Below, piece by piece: positions 1 through 8,102 of a stretch of 34,006 nt of DNA. The notes under the pieces were generated by a model that worked only from the letters and a program-made list of their open reading frames with translations, did not search any database and was not told where the DNA came from. The first letter of the stretch is position 1; each line of letters opens with the position of its first letter. The translations under genes and the position numbers were made by a program. This DNA is from Gaetbulibacter saemankumensis DSM 17032 (GTDB lineage Bacteria > Bacteroidota > Bacteroidia > Flavobacteriales > Flavobacteriaceae). Location: contig NZ_AUDV01000009.1 of NCBI RefSeq assembly GCF_000425645.1, forward strand, positions 1-34,006, given 5' to 3'.

Positions 1-320
1 TCGCTAGGTGGTGTACCCACTGCTATCGCATCTGGTGCGTTCAAGGTCCAAGTCGCCTCTACATCGAAGGTCTCACATAAATCTGTAATGGTCCAAACCA
101 CTGTCGCTGTTCCGCCAGCACATAAGTCTGGTGCATTATCCTGTGACTTAATGCTACCCTCTGGAGCACATCCGCCTGTTATACTTGCTACTGCCGCATT
201 GGTCGTATCAGTTATCCATTGTGCATAGGCTGCATCTACCGCATCCTGATCTGTAAACATACATGAATCCGCCTCTGCATCGCTAGGTGGTGTACCCACT
301 GCTATCGCATCTGGTGCGTT
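1..320 (-). repeat. in-frame repeat of 279-bp period inside the adhesin
   Basis: Bases 1-41 and 280-320 are identical over 41 bp and lie exactly 279 bp (93 codons) apart. They encode a shared peptide NAPDAIAVGTPPSD on the minus strand. The unit contains several cysteines and ends with a WTL/FVL strand motif. More copies probably follow beyond the window edge. Confidence 0.85.
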
Positions 321-2114
321 TAGTACAAAAGTTTCTGAACAACTCCCTATTTGACTACACTCATCCGTTGCACTAATCATTACCATTACACTGTCACCAC
401 ATTCATCAAGTGTTATACCTGTCAAATCATTTGCTGACTCTCCATTAACCATATAGCTTATGGAAGGATTTACACCTCCACTTACTGAAAATCCAGATAG
501 CCAGGAAGCTAATGCCGAAGCAATGTCATCAGACGATGAACAAGCATCTAGATTAACCGGATCGGGACAGCTCACAGTCATTGTTGGTGCTATATTAACC
601 GTAATAATAGCATCGTCACTATTGGTACATCCATTTCCATCGGTATATGTGTATGTTACCGAATAATCGTCTGGAGCTAATCCAGTAGCATCAAACAAGC
701 CACTTTGGCTTACATGATCACCACTCCAGGTTCCTCCTTCTGGAGACCCCGTTAATTGTATTGTTGCTTCTGTACATTCTAAAGACGCTGGATTTGCTGT
801 TACATCTGGTAAGCCATTTACAGTAAGCGTACCAATAGCGTCCCCTCCCGATGGTGAACATCCATTAGGACTTGTCACCATTACGGAGTAATCTCCAACA
901 TCTGATAATTGTGCTGAATCAAAAATAATAGTCGCTGTACCCTGGCCATTAAACGTTCCTGGCCCTGACCATTGAAACGTGTAACCATTAGCTACTGGGT
1001 TTTCAATAACCATATTACCCTGACTTACAGTTGCTGTTAAACTGGCAGAACCATTAACACAGACCTCATCGTTGCTAACATTAACACCAGGTGGTAAATT
1101 AAAACTACCACCTACGAAATCTTTCGAATCGGCTGTTATTTCAGCTGACGATCTGGTTTCCAGCATCCATGTTGCACCACAAATGATTTCAGGATTATTT
1201 TGTAAATCAAAAACATCTGTTATATCTATAACACCTTCATAAAACTCGTTGTAATCGTATTCGGTTTGTCCTTCCGGAACTATAAAATTCGAAGGAACTG
1301 GAACGGGACCTCCGTTATTTTGACCAACCTGGGAATCAAGCCCAATTTTAACTAAAGAATTATTATTACCCTCTGTTCCATTACCCGGACCAACCCATTT
1401 AAGTACTGTAATAGCAGCATCTCGTCCGCCACCGGTGAAATCTGCTAACACTAGAAGGTCTCCTACACAGGAATCGATATCAAAAAAAGTACCTGGATTA
1501 TCAGGATCTTCCTCTCCAAAATTAGTAAAGTGGTCTGGACTAAAATATTTATCGCCATCATCTATAGCCGTGGAACCATTTAACAAAAGCCAAAATCCAA
1601 TATATCCGGTTCCTTTATTGCTTTCCCTGTCACCAGCAAAAAATAGATAAGTGTGTTCCGGATTATACACATTAAACGGTGAAGCAGCTCCGCAAATTGG
1701 AGACCCATTGATACCCGTATAGATTACAGCAGCTGCATTCATGATATCACTCTTGGCCTGCATAGGACTAAATGTCCAGTTACTGTAATCTGGTGTTGGA
1801 GAGGCTTGCCCCCAGCTTTTGAAGTCTTTACCACCTGTAAAGATATCATCCTGATTTCCTGTAAAAACGTCTGCTTTAAGCTCGAACGTCGGTGCTCCAG
1901 TAACTGCGAGACCATCCCATTCTTCAGAGTCTCCATCAATACACGGCACGCCTGTCTGCGCCTTCAAACTACCTACAGCTCCAAACAAAAAAAGCATAAC
2001 TACCGCAAAGGAGGCTATACTTTTTAAATGTTTCCTAAGTAAACTTAAGCAACATGCAATCAAATTCAGAGACGTCTGTCTCCATGTGTTTTGGGTAAAA
2101 TTGTACATTAACAT
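1..2114 (-). CDS. giant secreted repeat adhesin, N-terminal part (cut by window edge)
   Basis: The minus strand is open from an ATG at 2114 to the window edge, about 704 residues, so the C-terminus is missing. Residues 1-53 form an export signal with a long n-region and a hydrophobic stretch ending near KAQ. Residues about 55-340 form one globular region (motifs DEWD, DVFTGG and KDFKSW, and a Trp/Gly-rich core) resembling the N-terminal domain of other large surface proteins; I cannot name it. From about 340 come Ig-like and HYR/PKD-like modules with paired cysteines, then a repeat unit with a 93-residue period. This is the usual build of Bacteroidota surface adhesins, often exported by the type IX system, but the sorting domain would lie outside the window. 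In-frame ATGs at 2114 and 2108 are both possible starts. A possible promoter lies at 2305-2335. The role as an adhesin is inferred. Confidence 0.85.
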   Translation of the reverse strand, partial: MLMYNFTQNTWRQTSLNLIACCLSLLRKHLKSIASFAVVMLFLFGAVGSLKAQTGVPCIDGDSEEWDGLAVTGAPTFELKADVFTGNQDDIFTGGKDFKSWGQASPTPDYSNWTFSPMQAKSDIMNAAAVIYTGINGSPICGAASPFNVYNPEHTYLFFAGDRESNKGTGYIGFWLLLNGSTAIDDGDKYFSPDHFTNFGEEDPDNPGTFFDIDSCVGDLLVLADFTGGGRDAAITVLKWVGPGNGTEGNNNSLVKIGLDSQVGQNNGGPVPVPSNFIVPEGQTEYDYNEFYEGVIDITDVFDLQNNPEIICGATWMLETRSSAEITADSKDFVGGSFNLPPGVNVSNDEVCVNGSASLTATVSQGNMVIENPVANGYTFQWSGPGTFNGQGTATIIFDSAQLSDVGDYSVMVTSPNGCSPSGGDAIGTLTVNGLPDVTANPASLECTEATIQLTGSPEGGTWSGDHVSQSGLFDATGLAPDDYSVTYTYTDGNGCTNSDDAIITVNIAPTMTVSCPDPVNLDACSSSDDIASALASWLSGFSVSGGVNPSISYMVNGESANDLTGITLDECGDSVMVMISATDECSQIGSCSETFVLNAPDAIAVGTPPSDAEADSCMFTDQDAVDAAYAQWITDTTNAAVASITGGCAPEGSIKSQDNAPDLCAGGTATVVWTITDLCETFDVEATWTLNAPDAIAVGTPPS

Positions 2115-2304
2115 AACATTTTAATTAATTAATAAATGATGTTAACATAAATAAGGTTAACAATTTACCGCTTTCATAATAGTATTATGAATGCTAAATA
2201 AACTATTAAAACATTAGTAAGACGAGGGCATCTTTAATTTGCTATTAATCAGATAAACTCTCAAGGACATAAGAGTTAGCACAAGATGTAGAAATGAGGG
2301 AACT

Positions 2305-2335
2305 CAAATTTAGAAAATTTTAACAGGCTTTTCAA
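2305..2335 (-). promoter_or_regulatory. candidate promoter of the left adhesin
   Basis: Read on the minus strand there is TTG (2335-2333), a 20-nt gap, then TAAATTTG (2312-2305), matching the Bacteroidota TTG / TAnnTTTG promoter pattern. It would give a 5' leader of roughly 180-190 nt. The region is AT-rich, so chance matches are possible. Confidence 0.45.
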
Positions 2336-2407
2336 TATTAAATCTTGCATTTTAGATATCATGTAGTCTTTTTAAGATTAAAAACTGTTCAGCAACAAAA
2401 CACCTCT

Positions 2408-2425
2408 TATTTTATCGATAAAATA
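2408..2425. promoter_or_regulatory. 18-bp perfect palindrome, possible operator
   Basis: TATTTTATCGATAAAATA is a perfect inverted repeat centred on ATCGAT, between two divergent genes. It lies about 70 bp upstream of the candidate adhesin promoter. A dimeric regulator site is possible, but no regulator is encoded nearby. Confidence 0.35.
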
Positions 2426-2571
2426 CATTTTTTATAGGCGAATGAAAAATAAATCCGACTAACTAACAACTATAAATAACAAAACTTACTTCATTATATT
2501 CAAAAACTCATTTACAATTTAAAATATTATTCAATTATTTGCTTTAAATGTTAATAATAAATTAAAATGTC

Positions 2572-2600
2572 TTGAAGAAAACCGTAAATTTTTATTTTTG
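2572..2600 (+). promoter_or_regulatory. candidate promoter of the TlpA-like lipoprotein gene
   Basis: TTG at 2572-2574, an 18-nt gap, then TATTTTTG at 2593-2600 fit the Bacteroidota -33/-7 pattern. The ATG follows 22 nt after the box, giving a short leader. Confidence 0.5.
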
Positions 2601-2622
2601 ATACTTAAACATATTATTATAA

Positions 2623-3654
2623 ATGAAAAAACTACTCTTATTTGCCCTGGCAACCAGTATTTTAGCTTGTAATGAAACCCCTAAAAACTACGCCACTTTT
2701 TCCGGAAAAATATCGAATAAAAAAAGCGACTCTATAGTGGTTTTAAGTCGTACGTTTTCTAAAACTATTAATGTTAACGAAGACGGCACTTTTAAAGACA
2801 CCTTAAAGATTGAGCCTGGCGTTTACAGGTTTCACGACGGTAATAAAGCGGCCTCTGTTTTCCTTAAAAATGGCTTTGATTTAAAAGTTAACCTAGATGC
2901 CAACGAATTTAATTCTTCATTAACTTTTGAAGGCGATGGGGCTGTTGATAACAATTTCCTTATTGAAACATCTAAATTACAAGAAGATATAATCGATTTA
3001 GATGCTATGGCTAATTTAGACATGGCAAGTTTAGATAAAGAATTTGCTAGCATAGAAAATAAATTGAATGAACATTGGCAATCGAACCCACAAATTGATA
3101 CGGTTCTAACTAATGAATTCAAAAACAACATAACACCTATGCTTTCGTATTATAAAAAGCATGTATCTGAAACGATAGCTTTAAAAGCAGAATTACCTAA
3201 GGGTGCTCCTTCTCCAGATTTTTCAGATTATGAAAACTACAAAGGCGGTACAACTTCGCTTGCAGATTTAAAAGGTAAATACGTTTACGTTGATGTTTGG
3301 GCTACCTGGTGTGGACCTTGTAAAGCTGAAATTCCTTCACTTAAGAAGTTAGAAGAAGCATACCACGGAAAAAACATCCATTTTGTGAGCATGTCTGTTG
3401 ATGATGACAGAAGTCATGGCGGTTCTTGGGATAAAGCAAGAGAAGATTGGAAAGCTATGGTGGCTGATAAAGAATTAAGTGGTATCCAAATTTTTGCGCC
3501 TAAAGGATGGCAATCTGAATTTGTACAGAATTACAGAATCAAAGGTATTCCTAGATTTATTTTAATCGATCCTAATGGAAACATTGTAACACCGGATGCT
3601 CCAAGACCTTCGTCTGACAAATTAATTGAGCTATTCGATTCTTTAGAAATCTAA
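2623..3654 (+). CDS. TlpA-like thioredoxin-fold lipoprotein
   Basis: This 343-residue protein starts with a lipoprotein signal whose lipobox ends at Cys16 (SILAC), so it should be anchored in a membrane and face the periplasm. Residues about 20-110 form a beta-rich region of the DUF4369 kind often found before this domain in Bacteroidota. A helical linker follows. The thioredoxin-like domain (about 200-343) carries the redox motif WCGPC with Cys230 and Cys233, followed later by the cis-proline region (KGIPRF). Family members reduce or exchange disulfides of exported proteins. The substrate is unknown. The neighbouring cysteine-rich adhesin is a conceivable client, which is only inference. A strong hairpin terminator follows the stop codon. 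Confidence 0.88.
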   Translation: MKKLLLFALATSILACNETPKNYATFSGKISNKKSDSIVVLSRTFSKTINVNEDGTFKDTLKIEPGVYRFHDGNKAASVFLKNGFDLKVNLDANEFNSSLTFEGDGAVDNNFLIETSKLQEDIIDLDAMANLDMASLDKEFASIENKLNEHWQSNPQIDTVLTNEFKNNITPMLSYYKKHVSETIALKAELPKGAPSPDFSDYENYKGGTTSLADLKGKYVYVDVWATWCGPCKAEIPSLKKLEEAYHGKNIHFVSMSVDDDRSHGGSWDKAREDWKAMVADKELSGIQIFAPKGWQSEFVQNYRIKGIPRFILIDPNGNIVTPDAPRPSSDKLIELFDSLEI

Positions 3655-3670
3655 AAAGATTTTAACTCAA

Positions 3671-3700
3671 AAAAAAAGCCACTTTTAAGTGGCTTTTTTT
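3671..3700. terminator. bidirectional terminator
   Basis: A near-perfect hairpin with stem GCCACTT/AAGTGGC is flanked by seven A on the left and seven T on the right, so it works as an intrinsic terminator in both directions. It separates the convergent lipoprotein and NAD(P)HX repair genes. Confidence 0.9.
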
Positions 3701-3710
3701 ATATCTTGTT

Positions 3711-5246
3711 TTATGTACTTTGTTGTATATCTTCGGACCGTTTAAACAAGTCTTTATAAGCTTCACTAATATATTCTACAATATTACTGGCAACTAAACT
3801 TTCGTTGCCATAATTTATAGCCGCCAAATCACCTGCGCTTCCATGTAAATAAACACCAAAAACTGTTGCATTTAAGGGGGTGTAACCCTGGGATATTAAA
3901 CCCGCAATAATACCGGTTAAAACGTCACCACTTCCTGCAGTGGCCATGCCTGGATTTCCTGTGGTATTAATATATACACTATCCTGGAATACTATATTTG
4001 TATAAGCTCCTTTTATCACCATGATACAATCATAGGTTTTGGTGAATTTTTTAACTTTTTCTAGTTTATCAAAATCATCTCGCCATACACCTATAAGTCG
4101 CTCTAATTCCTTTGGATGCGGTGTGAATATACTGTGCTTCGGAATCAATTGTAATAGGTGTTTATTAGAAGCTAAAATATTAATGGCATCAGCATCAATA
4201 ACTAAAGACAAAAGGTTTGACTTTAAAATTTGAGATAAAGCTTCAACTGTTTTTTCATCTGTACCTAATCCTACACCTAGGCCAATGGCACTGGGTTTAA
4301 TATCATAATGTATTTCTGAAATCACATATTCTTCAGCATCAGCCATTACCATAACTTCAGGAATGGCTGTTTGTAAGGGAGTAACCCCACACTTTGGAAC
4401 ATAAGCAGTTACCAAACCAGCCCCTGTTACCAGTGCCGCCCTACTGCATAAATTAACCGCTCCTATTTTTCCATAACTCCCACCAATTATTAAAGTATGT
4501 CCAAAACTTCCTTTATGAGCAAAACGATGTCTTCGCTTATATAAAGGAAGGATATCTTTTTTTGAAATAATATAGCCTTTAGCATCTACATTTCGCATGA
4601 ATTCCTGATCAATTCCAATATCTAAAACCTCCCATTCCGGACTAAATTTAGCAGTTTCAGGAAGAAAAAAAACGATTTTAGGACTTGCCAAAGTTAATGT
4701 GGCTGAAGCTTTGATAACATCATCATCACTTTCCGGAATTTTATCAGTCTGCAATCCGGAAGGAATATCAATAGATAACGTATATGCTGTTGAATTTTGA
4801 ATATGTTTAAATAAATTCTTCACCCATGTTGCCACCGGTCTGTTGAGGCCTATTCCAAAAATAGCATCTACAACTATATCTTCTGCATTAATAACAGGAA
4901 AATCTTCTTCACTAGTCATAAGCTTTGGCCATAACTTCGTAATATTCTTAACCCGATCGTAATTAATTAAAAAATCCTTTGAGCGTTTATCACTATAATT
5001 CACTATATAAATATTGACATTATAGCCTTCTAATATTAAATGGCGGGCAAGTACCAGACCATCGCCACCATTATTACCAATACCACAAAAAATATGAATA
5101 GGGACCTGTGCGCCCTGCAAACGCAGGTGTAACCAATTAAAAATTTGCTCGCCCGCCCGTTCCATTAAATCAGTTGATGTAATTTGTTGGCGTTCTATGG
5201 TAATTTTATCAGCTTGATAAACCTGTTCTTTACTAAGTATCTTCAT
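3711..5246 (-). CDS. nnr: bifunctional NAD(P)H-hydrate epimerase / ADP-dependent NAD(P)H-hydrate dehydratase
   Basis: The enzyme repairs hydrated NADH and NADPH: the N-terminal part epimerises the R and S forms, and the C-terminal part dehydrates the S form using ADP. The 511-residue protein has the fused order usual in bacteria. In the YjeF_N-type domain (about 1-210), GNNGGDG (57-63) and DIPSG mark the active and NAD-binding site. In the ribokinase-like C-terminal domain (about 225-500) I see GLGVGLGT, DADAIN, TPHPKEL, and NPGMATAGSGD with the likely catalytic Asp441. It is a single gene, convergent with the lipoprotein gene and divergent from the thr operon. It ends close to the shared terminator. 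The identification is firm. Confidence 0.95.
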   Translation of the reverse strand: MKILSKEQVYQADKITIERQQITSTDLMERAGEQIFNWLHLRLQGAQVPIHIFCGIGNNGGDGLVLARHLILEGYNVNIYIVNYSDKRSKDFLINYDRVKNITKLWPKLMTSEEDFPVINAEDIVVDAIFGIGLNRPVATWVKNLFKHIQNSTAYTLSIDIPSGLQTDKIPESDDDVIKASATLTLASPKIVFFLPETAKFSPEWEVLDIGIDQEFMRNVDAKGYIISKKDILPLYKRRHRFAHKGSFGHTLIIGGSYGKIGAVNLCSRAALVTGAGLVTAYVPKCGVTPLQTAIPEVMVMADAEEYVISEIHYDIKPSAIGLGVGLGTDEKTVEALSQILKSNLLSLVIDADAINILASNKHLLQLIPKHSIFTPHPKELERLIGVWRDDFDKLEKVKKFTKTYDCIMVIKGAYTNIVFQDSVYINTTGNPGMATAGSGDVLTGIIAGLISQGYTPLNATVFGVYLHGSAGDLAAINYGNESLVASNIVEYISEAYKDLFKRSEDIQQST

Positions 5247-5366
5247 GAGGTAATTATCAATTTTTCATTTCTTATTCCTTTCCTTAAAAGTTTTCAGAAG
5301 AAAATACGGTCTTAATAAGAATATTGTAAAAAATTTTATTAAGTTTTTTAATTAATCTAAAAGTAA

Positions 5367-5374
5367 TACTTTTG
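5367..5374 (+). promoter_or_regulatory. -7 promoter box of the thr operon leader
   Basis: TACTTTTG matches TAnnTTTG and is identical to the box in front of rnpB. It lies 21 nt before the ATG of the leader peptide. I see no well-spaced -33 TTG. Confidence 0.5.
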
Positions 5375-5395
5375 AATTGTATATTTACACTTATA

Positions 5396-5503
5396 ATGAA
5401 TCATTTAATCCAAAATAACAAGATCCTTGCCTCTTTTTCAACGAAAAAGACTACTTTTATTTTTGGAACAACTACAACAATTACAACCCTTTGGGGTTGC
5501 TAA
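5396..5503 (+). CDS. thrL: threonine operon leader peptide
   Basis: A 35-codon reading frame (ATG 5396, TAA 5501) lies between the thr promoter box and thrA. It contains nine Thr codons, with four in a row (5468-5479), and four Ile codons; the C-terminal half contains GTTTTITTLWGC. This pattern of Thr and Ile codons in a short ORF ahead of aspartokinase-homoserine dehydrogenase is the hallmark of leader-peptide attenuation, as in the enterobacterial thrL. The peptide is too short for normal ORF calling. Its sequence is not similar to the E. coli one beyond the Thr/Ile run, so the function rests on codon content, position and the adjacent RNA pairings. Confidence 0.8.
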   Translation: MNHLIQNNKILASFSTKKTTFIFGTTTTITTLWGC

Positions 5504-5546
5504 TTATATATACTTCCGGCTATAATTGTAATTTCAGTATTACAAT
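5479..5546 (+). promoter_or_regulatory. thr attenuator: mutually exclusive RNA pairings
   Basis: Segment TTGTAATT (5526-5533) can pair with AATTACAA (5479-5486), which lies inside the Ile-Thr-Thr codons of the leader. The overlapping ATTGTAAT (5525-5532) can instead pair with ATTACAAT (5539-5546). A third hairpin, CAACCC/GGGTTG (5484-5499), spans the Trp-Gly-Cys codons just before the stop. A ribosome stalled at the Thr codons would block the first pairing and favour the second. No clear GC-rich stem with a U-run follows, so the output step is not evident. Confidence 0.55.
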
Positions 5547-5585
5547 AAATTAAATTTATTTATTAAATTATTAATTCATTAAAAC

Positions 5586-8030
5586 ATGAAAGTTTTAAAA
5601 TTTGGTGGAACTTCTGTAGGTTCCTCACAAAACATAAATAATGTAATCGACATTCTTGAAAACTATTCTAAACAAGATCAGGTTGTATGTGTTGTTTCGG
5701 CTGTAGGAGGTATAACCGACAAATTACTTCTCGCAGGCAAACAAGCACAAAACAAAGATGAAGCTTACATTGAAACCTTCACTCTAATTCAAGATATTCA
5801 TTTCGATATAATTAATCAGTTAAACACGAATACCAGCTCAGAACTTATTAGCTTCGCCGATGCTAAACTAGGCGAATTAAAAAGTCTTTTAGATGGTATT
5901 TATTTAATTAACGAACTATCTCCTAAAACTTCAGATAAGCTAGTCAGTTTCGGAGAATTATTATCATCGGTTATTATTGCTGAAACCATGAAGAATCGTG
6001 GCATTTCAGCCAAGCAAAAAAATGCTCAGGAATTAATTATTACGAATTCTAATTTTACGAAAGCAGAAGTTGACTATAGCATTACAAATAAAAATATCAA
6101 GTCCTATTTTAATACTATAGACCAAAAGATAACCATTCTTCCTGGTTTTATATCCAAATCAAAACTAGGAGAGCAAACAACTTTAGGTCGTGGCGGATCA
6201 GACTTTACAGCAGCCATAGTAGCAGCAGCACTAAGGGTAGAGCAGTTAGAAATTTGGACAGATGTAAGCGGTATGTTTACAACAAATCCTAAAATCGTAA
6301 AACAGGCCTACCCCATCGAAAAGATTTCATACCAGGAAGCTATGGAGTTATCACATTTTGGTGCTAAAGTATTATACCCACCGACGGTACAACCTGTATT
6401 AGATTTGAATATCCCAATTCACATAAAAAACACGCTGGAACCTGAAGCTTTAGGAACCGTCATTTCTAGTGAAGAAACCAAATCTACATCTCCTGTTAAA
6501 GGAATAAGCAATATCAGTAATATTGCCTTGCTTACACTTGAAGGTAGTGGTATGATTGGTATTCCTGGTTTTTCAAAACGTTTATTTGAAACCTTATTTC
6601 TGGAAAAAATAAACATCATTTTAATTACTCAGGCATCTTCTGAACATTCTATATGTTTAGGAATCGATGAAAACGATGCGGACCAAGCACAGGCTGCTAT
6701 AGATGCTGCTTTTGAATATGAGATTGCCTTGCATAAAATAAATCCTATTATCGTAGAACGTGATCTTTCCATTGTAGCCTTAGTTGGTGATCATATGAAA
6801 AATCATCAAGGTTTAAGCGGTAAAATGTTTAGCGCACTAGGAAGAAACAATGTTAATATTAGAGCTATCGCTCAAGGAGCTTCAGAAAAAAATATTTCGG
6901 TAGTCATTGCTGAAAAACATGTAAAAAAGGCTTTAAATACGCTTCACGAGCAGTTTTTCGAAATTAAAACAAAACAGCTTAATGTATTTATTACAGGAGT
7001 TGGAAATGTTGGTGAAAAATTGGTTGAACAAATTAAGCAGCAACGAAAATATTTAAAAGACAACCTAAAAATAAACCTTCGCATTATAGGCTTATCTAAT
7101 TCCAAAAAGATGATCTTTGATGAAGACGGCATTAACCTAAAATCGTGGAAGGAAGATTTACATCAAGGCGAAAAAGCATCATTAACTGGCTTTTTCGAAA
7201 AAACAAAATCACTTAACTTACGTAATAGCATTTTCGTAGATGTAACCGCTAATAAAGATGTCGCTAGTTTGTATGAACATTATTTACGTGAAAGCATTGG
7301 TGTAGTAGCGTGTAATAAAATCGCCTGCTCAAGTGATTTAGAAAACTATAAATTATTAAAACGATTGTCGCTTAAATACAATGCGCCTTTATTGTTTGAA
7401 ACCAATGTAGGTGCAGGATTACCGATTATAGACACTTTGAATAATTTAATTGCTTCGGGAGATAAAATCAACTCCATTCACGCAGTGCTTTCAGGTAGTT
7501 TGAATTTCGTATTCAATAATTTTAACAACAAGACAAAGTTCTATGACGTCGTAAAACAAGCTGCCGCAGAAGGCTATACAGAACCAGACCCACGCATCGA
7601 TTTAAGCGGTGTGGATGTAGCAAGAAAAATATTGATTCTTGCCAGGGAAAGTGGTGTTCAAATGAATTTAGAAGATATAGAAAACACACCTTTCTTATCT
7701 GAAGCTGGATTAAAAAGTGATACCGTTGATGATTTTTACGAGACTTTAATTCAGGATGAAGCACACTACCAAAATCTATATGCATCGGCTAAAGCAAAAG
7801 ATTGTCAATTAAAATATGTGGCACAATTCAATAATGGCAAAGCCAGCGTTGGTTTACAGGAAATTCCAAATGGTCATCCATTTTATAATCTGGAAGGAAA
7901 AGACAATATTGTCATGTTCTATACACAACGCTACCCAGAACAACCTATGATTATTAAAGGAGCCGGCGCAGGTGCAGAAGTCACAGCTTCTGGGTTATTT
8001 GCTGACATTATTAAAATTGGAAACGAATAA
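5586..8030 (+). CDS. thrA: bifunctional aspartokinase / homoserine dehydrogenase
   Basis: This 814-residue fusion catalyses the first and third steps from aspartate to threonine and methionine: phosphorylation of aspartate, and reduction of aspartate semialdehyde to homoserine. The kinase domain (about 1-290) begins with the signature KFGGTSVGSS. Two ACT-type regulatory segments follow (about 310-460), including an LSGKMFSALGRNNVNIRAI stretch, where threonine would normally bind. The homoserine dehydrogenase domain starts near residue 465 with the NAD-binding GVGNVGEKL and has SGSLNFVFN and EGYTEPDPRIDLSG. Length and order match the family. It is first in thrA-thrB-thrC, downstream of a Thr-rich leader peptide, so leader control is likely in addition to feedback inhibition. 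Confidence 0.97.
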   Translation: MKVLKFGGTSVGSSQNINNVIDILENYSKQDQVVCVVSAVGGITDKLLLAGKQAQNKDEAYIETFTLIQDIHFDIINQLNTNTSSELISFADAKLGELKSLLDGIYLINELSPKTSDKLVSFGELLSSVIIAETMKNRGISAKQKNAQELIITNSNFTKAEVDYSITNKNIKSYFNTIDQKITILPGFISKSKLGEQTTLGRGGSDFTAAIVAAALRVEQLEIWTDVSGMFTTNPKIVKQAYPIEKISYQEAMELSHFGAKVLYPPTVQPVLDLNIPIHIKNTLEPEALGTVISSEETKSTSPVKGISNISNIALLTLEGSGMIGIPGFSKRLFETLFLEKINIILITQASSEHSICLGIDENDADQAQAAIDAAFEYEIALHKINPIIVERDLSIVALVGDHMKNHQGLSGKMFSALGRNNVNIRAIAQGASEKNISVVIAEKHVKKALNTLHEQFFEIKTKQLNVFITGVGNVGEKLVEQIKQQRKYLKDNLKINLRIIGLSNSKKMIFDEDGINLKSWKEDLHQGEKASLTGFFEKTKSLNLRNSIFVDVTANKDVASLYEHYLRESIGVVACNKIACSSDLENYKLLKRLSLKYNAPLLFETNVGAGLPIIDTLNNLIASGDKINSIHAVLSGSLNFVFNNFNNKTKFYDVVKQAAAEGYTEPDPRIDLSGVDVARKILILARESGVQMNLEDIENTPFLSEAGLKSDTVDDFYETLIQDEAHYQNLYASAKAKDCQLKYVAQFNNGKASVGLQEIPNGHPFYNLEGKDNIVMFYTQRYPEQPMIIKGAGAGAEVTASGLFADIIKIGNE

Positions 8031-8102
8031 GAAAACATGAAAGTAGATGATAAAAGTTCTTGTTTTTGCTCTAGCGCACCCGAGAACTATTTAATAGAAA
8101 AT

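Larger units (their letters stand above)
2115..2622. other. 508-bp divergent intergenic region
   Basis: This very AT-rich stretch separates the left adhesin (minus) from the TlpA-like lipoprotein gene (plus). It holds a candidate promoter for each and an 18-bp perfect palindrome at 2408-2425. I see no coding or structural RNA gene in it. Confidence 0.7.

Noticed and set aside
460-2027. Several short plus-strand ORFs across the left adhesin
   Set aside because: They lie opposite one continuous minus-strand frame that encodes Ig-like and repeat modules, and their products look random.
5525-5546. ATTGTAAT hairpin as a classic intrinsic terminator
   Set aside because: The stem is AT-only apart from one G-C pair and is followed by AAATTAAATTT rather than a U-run; I keep it only as one arm of a possible attenuator.
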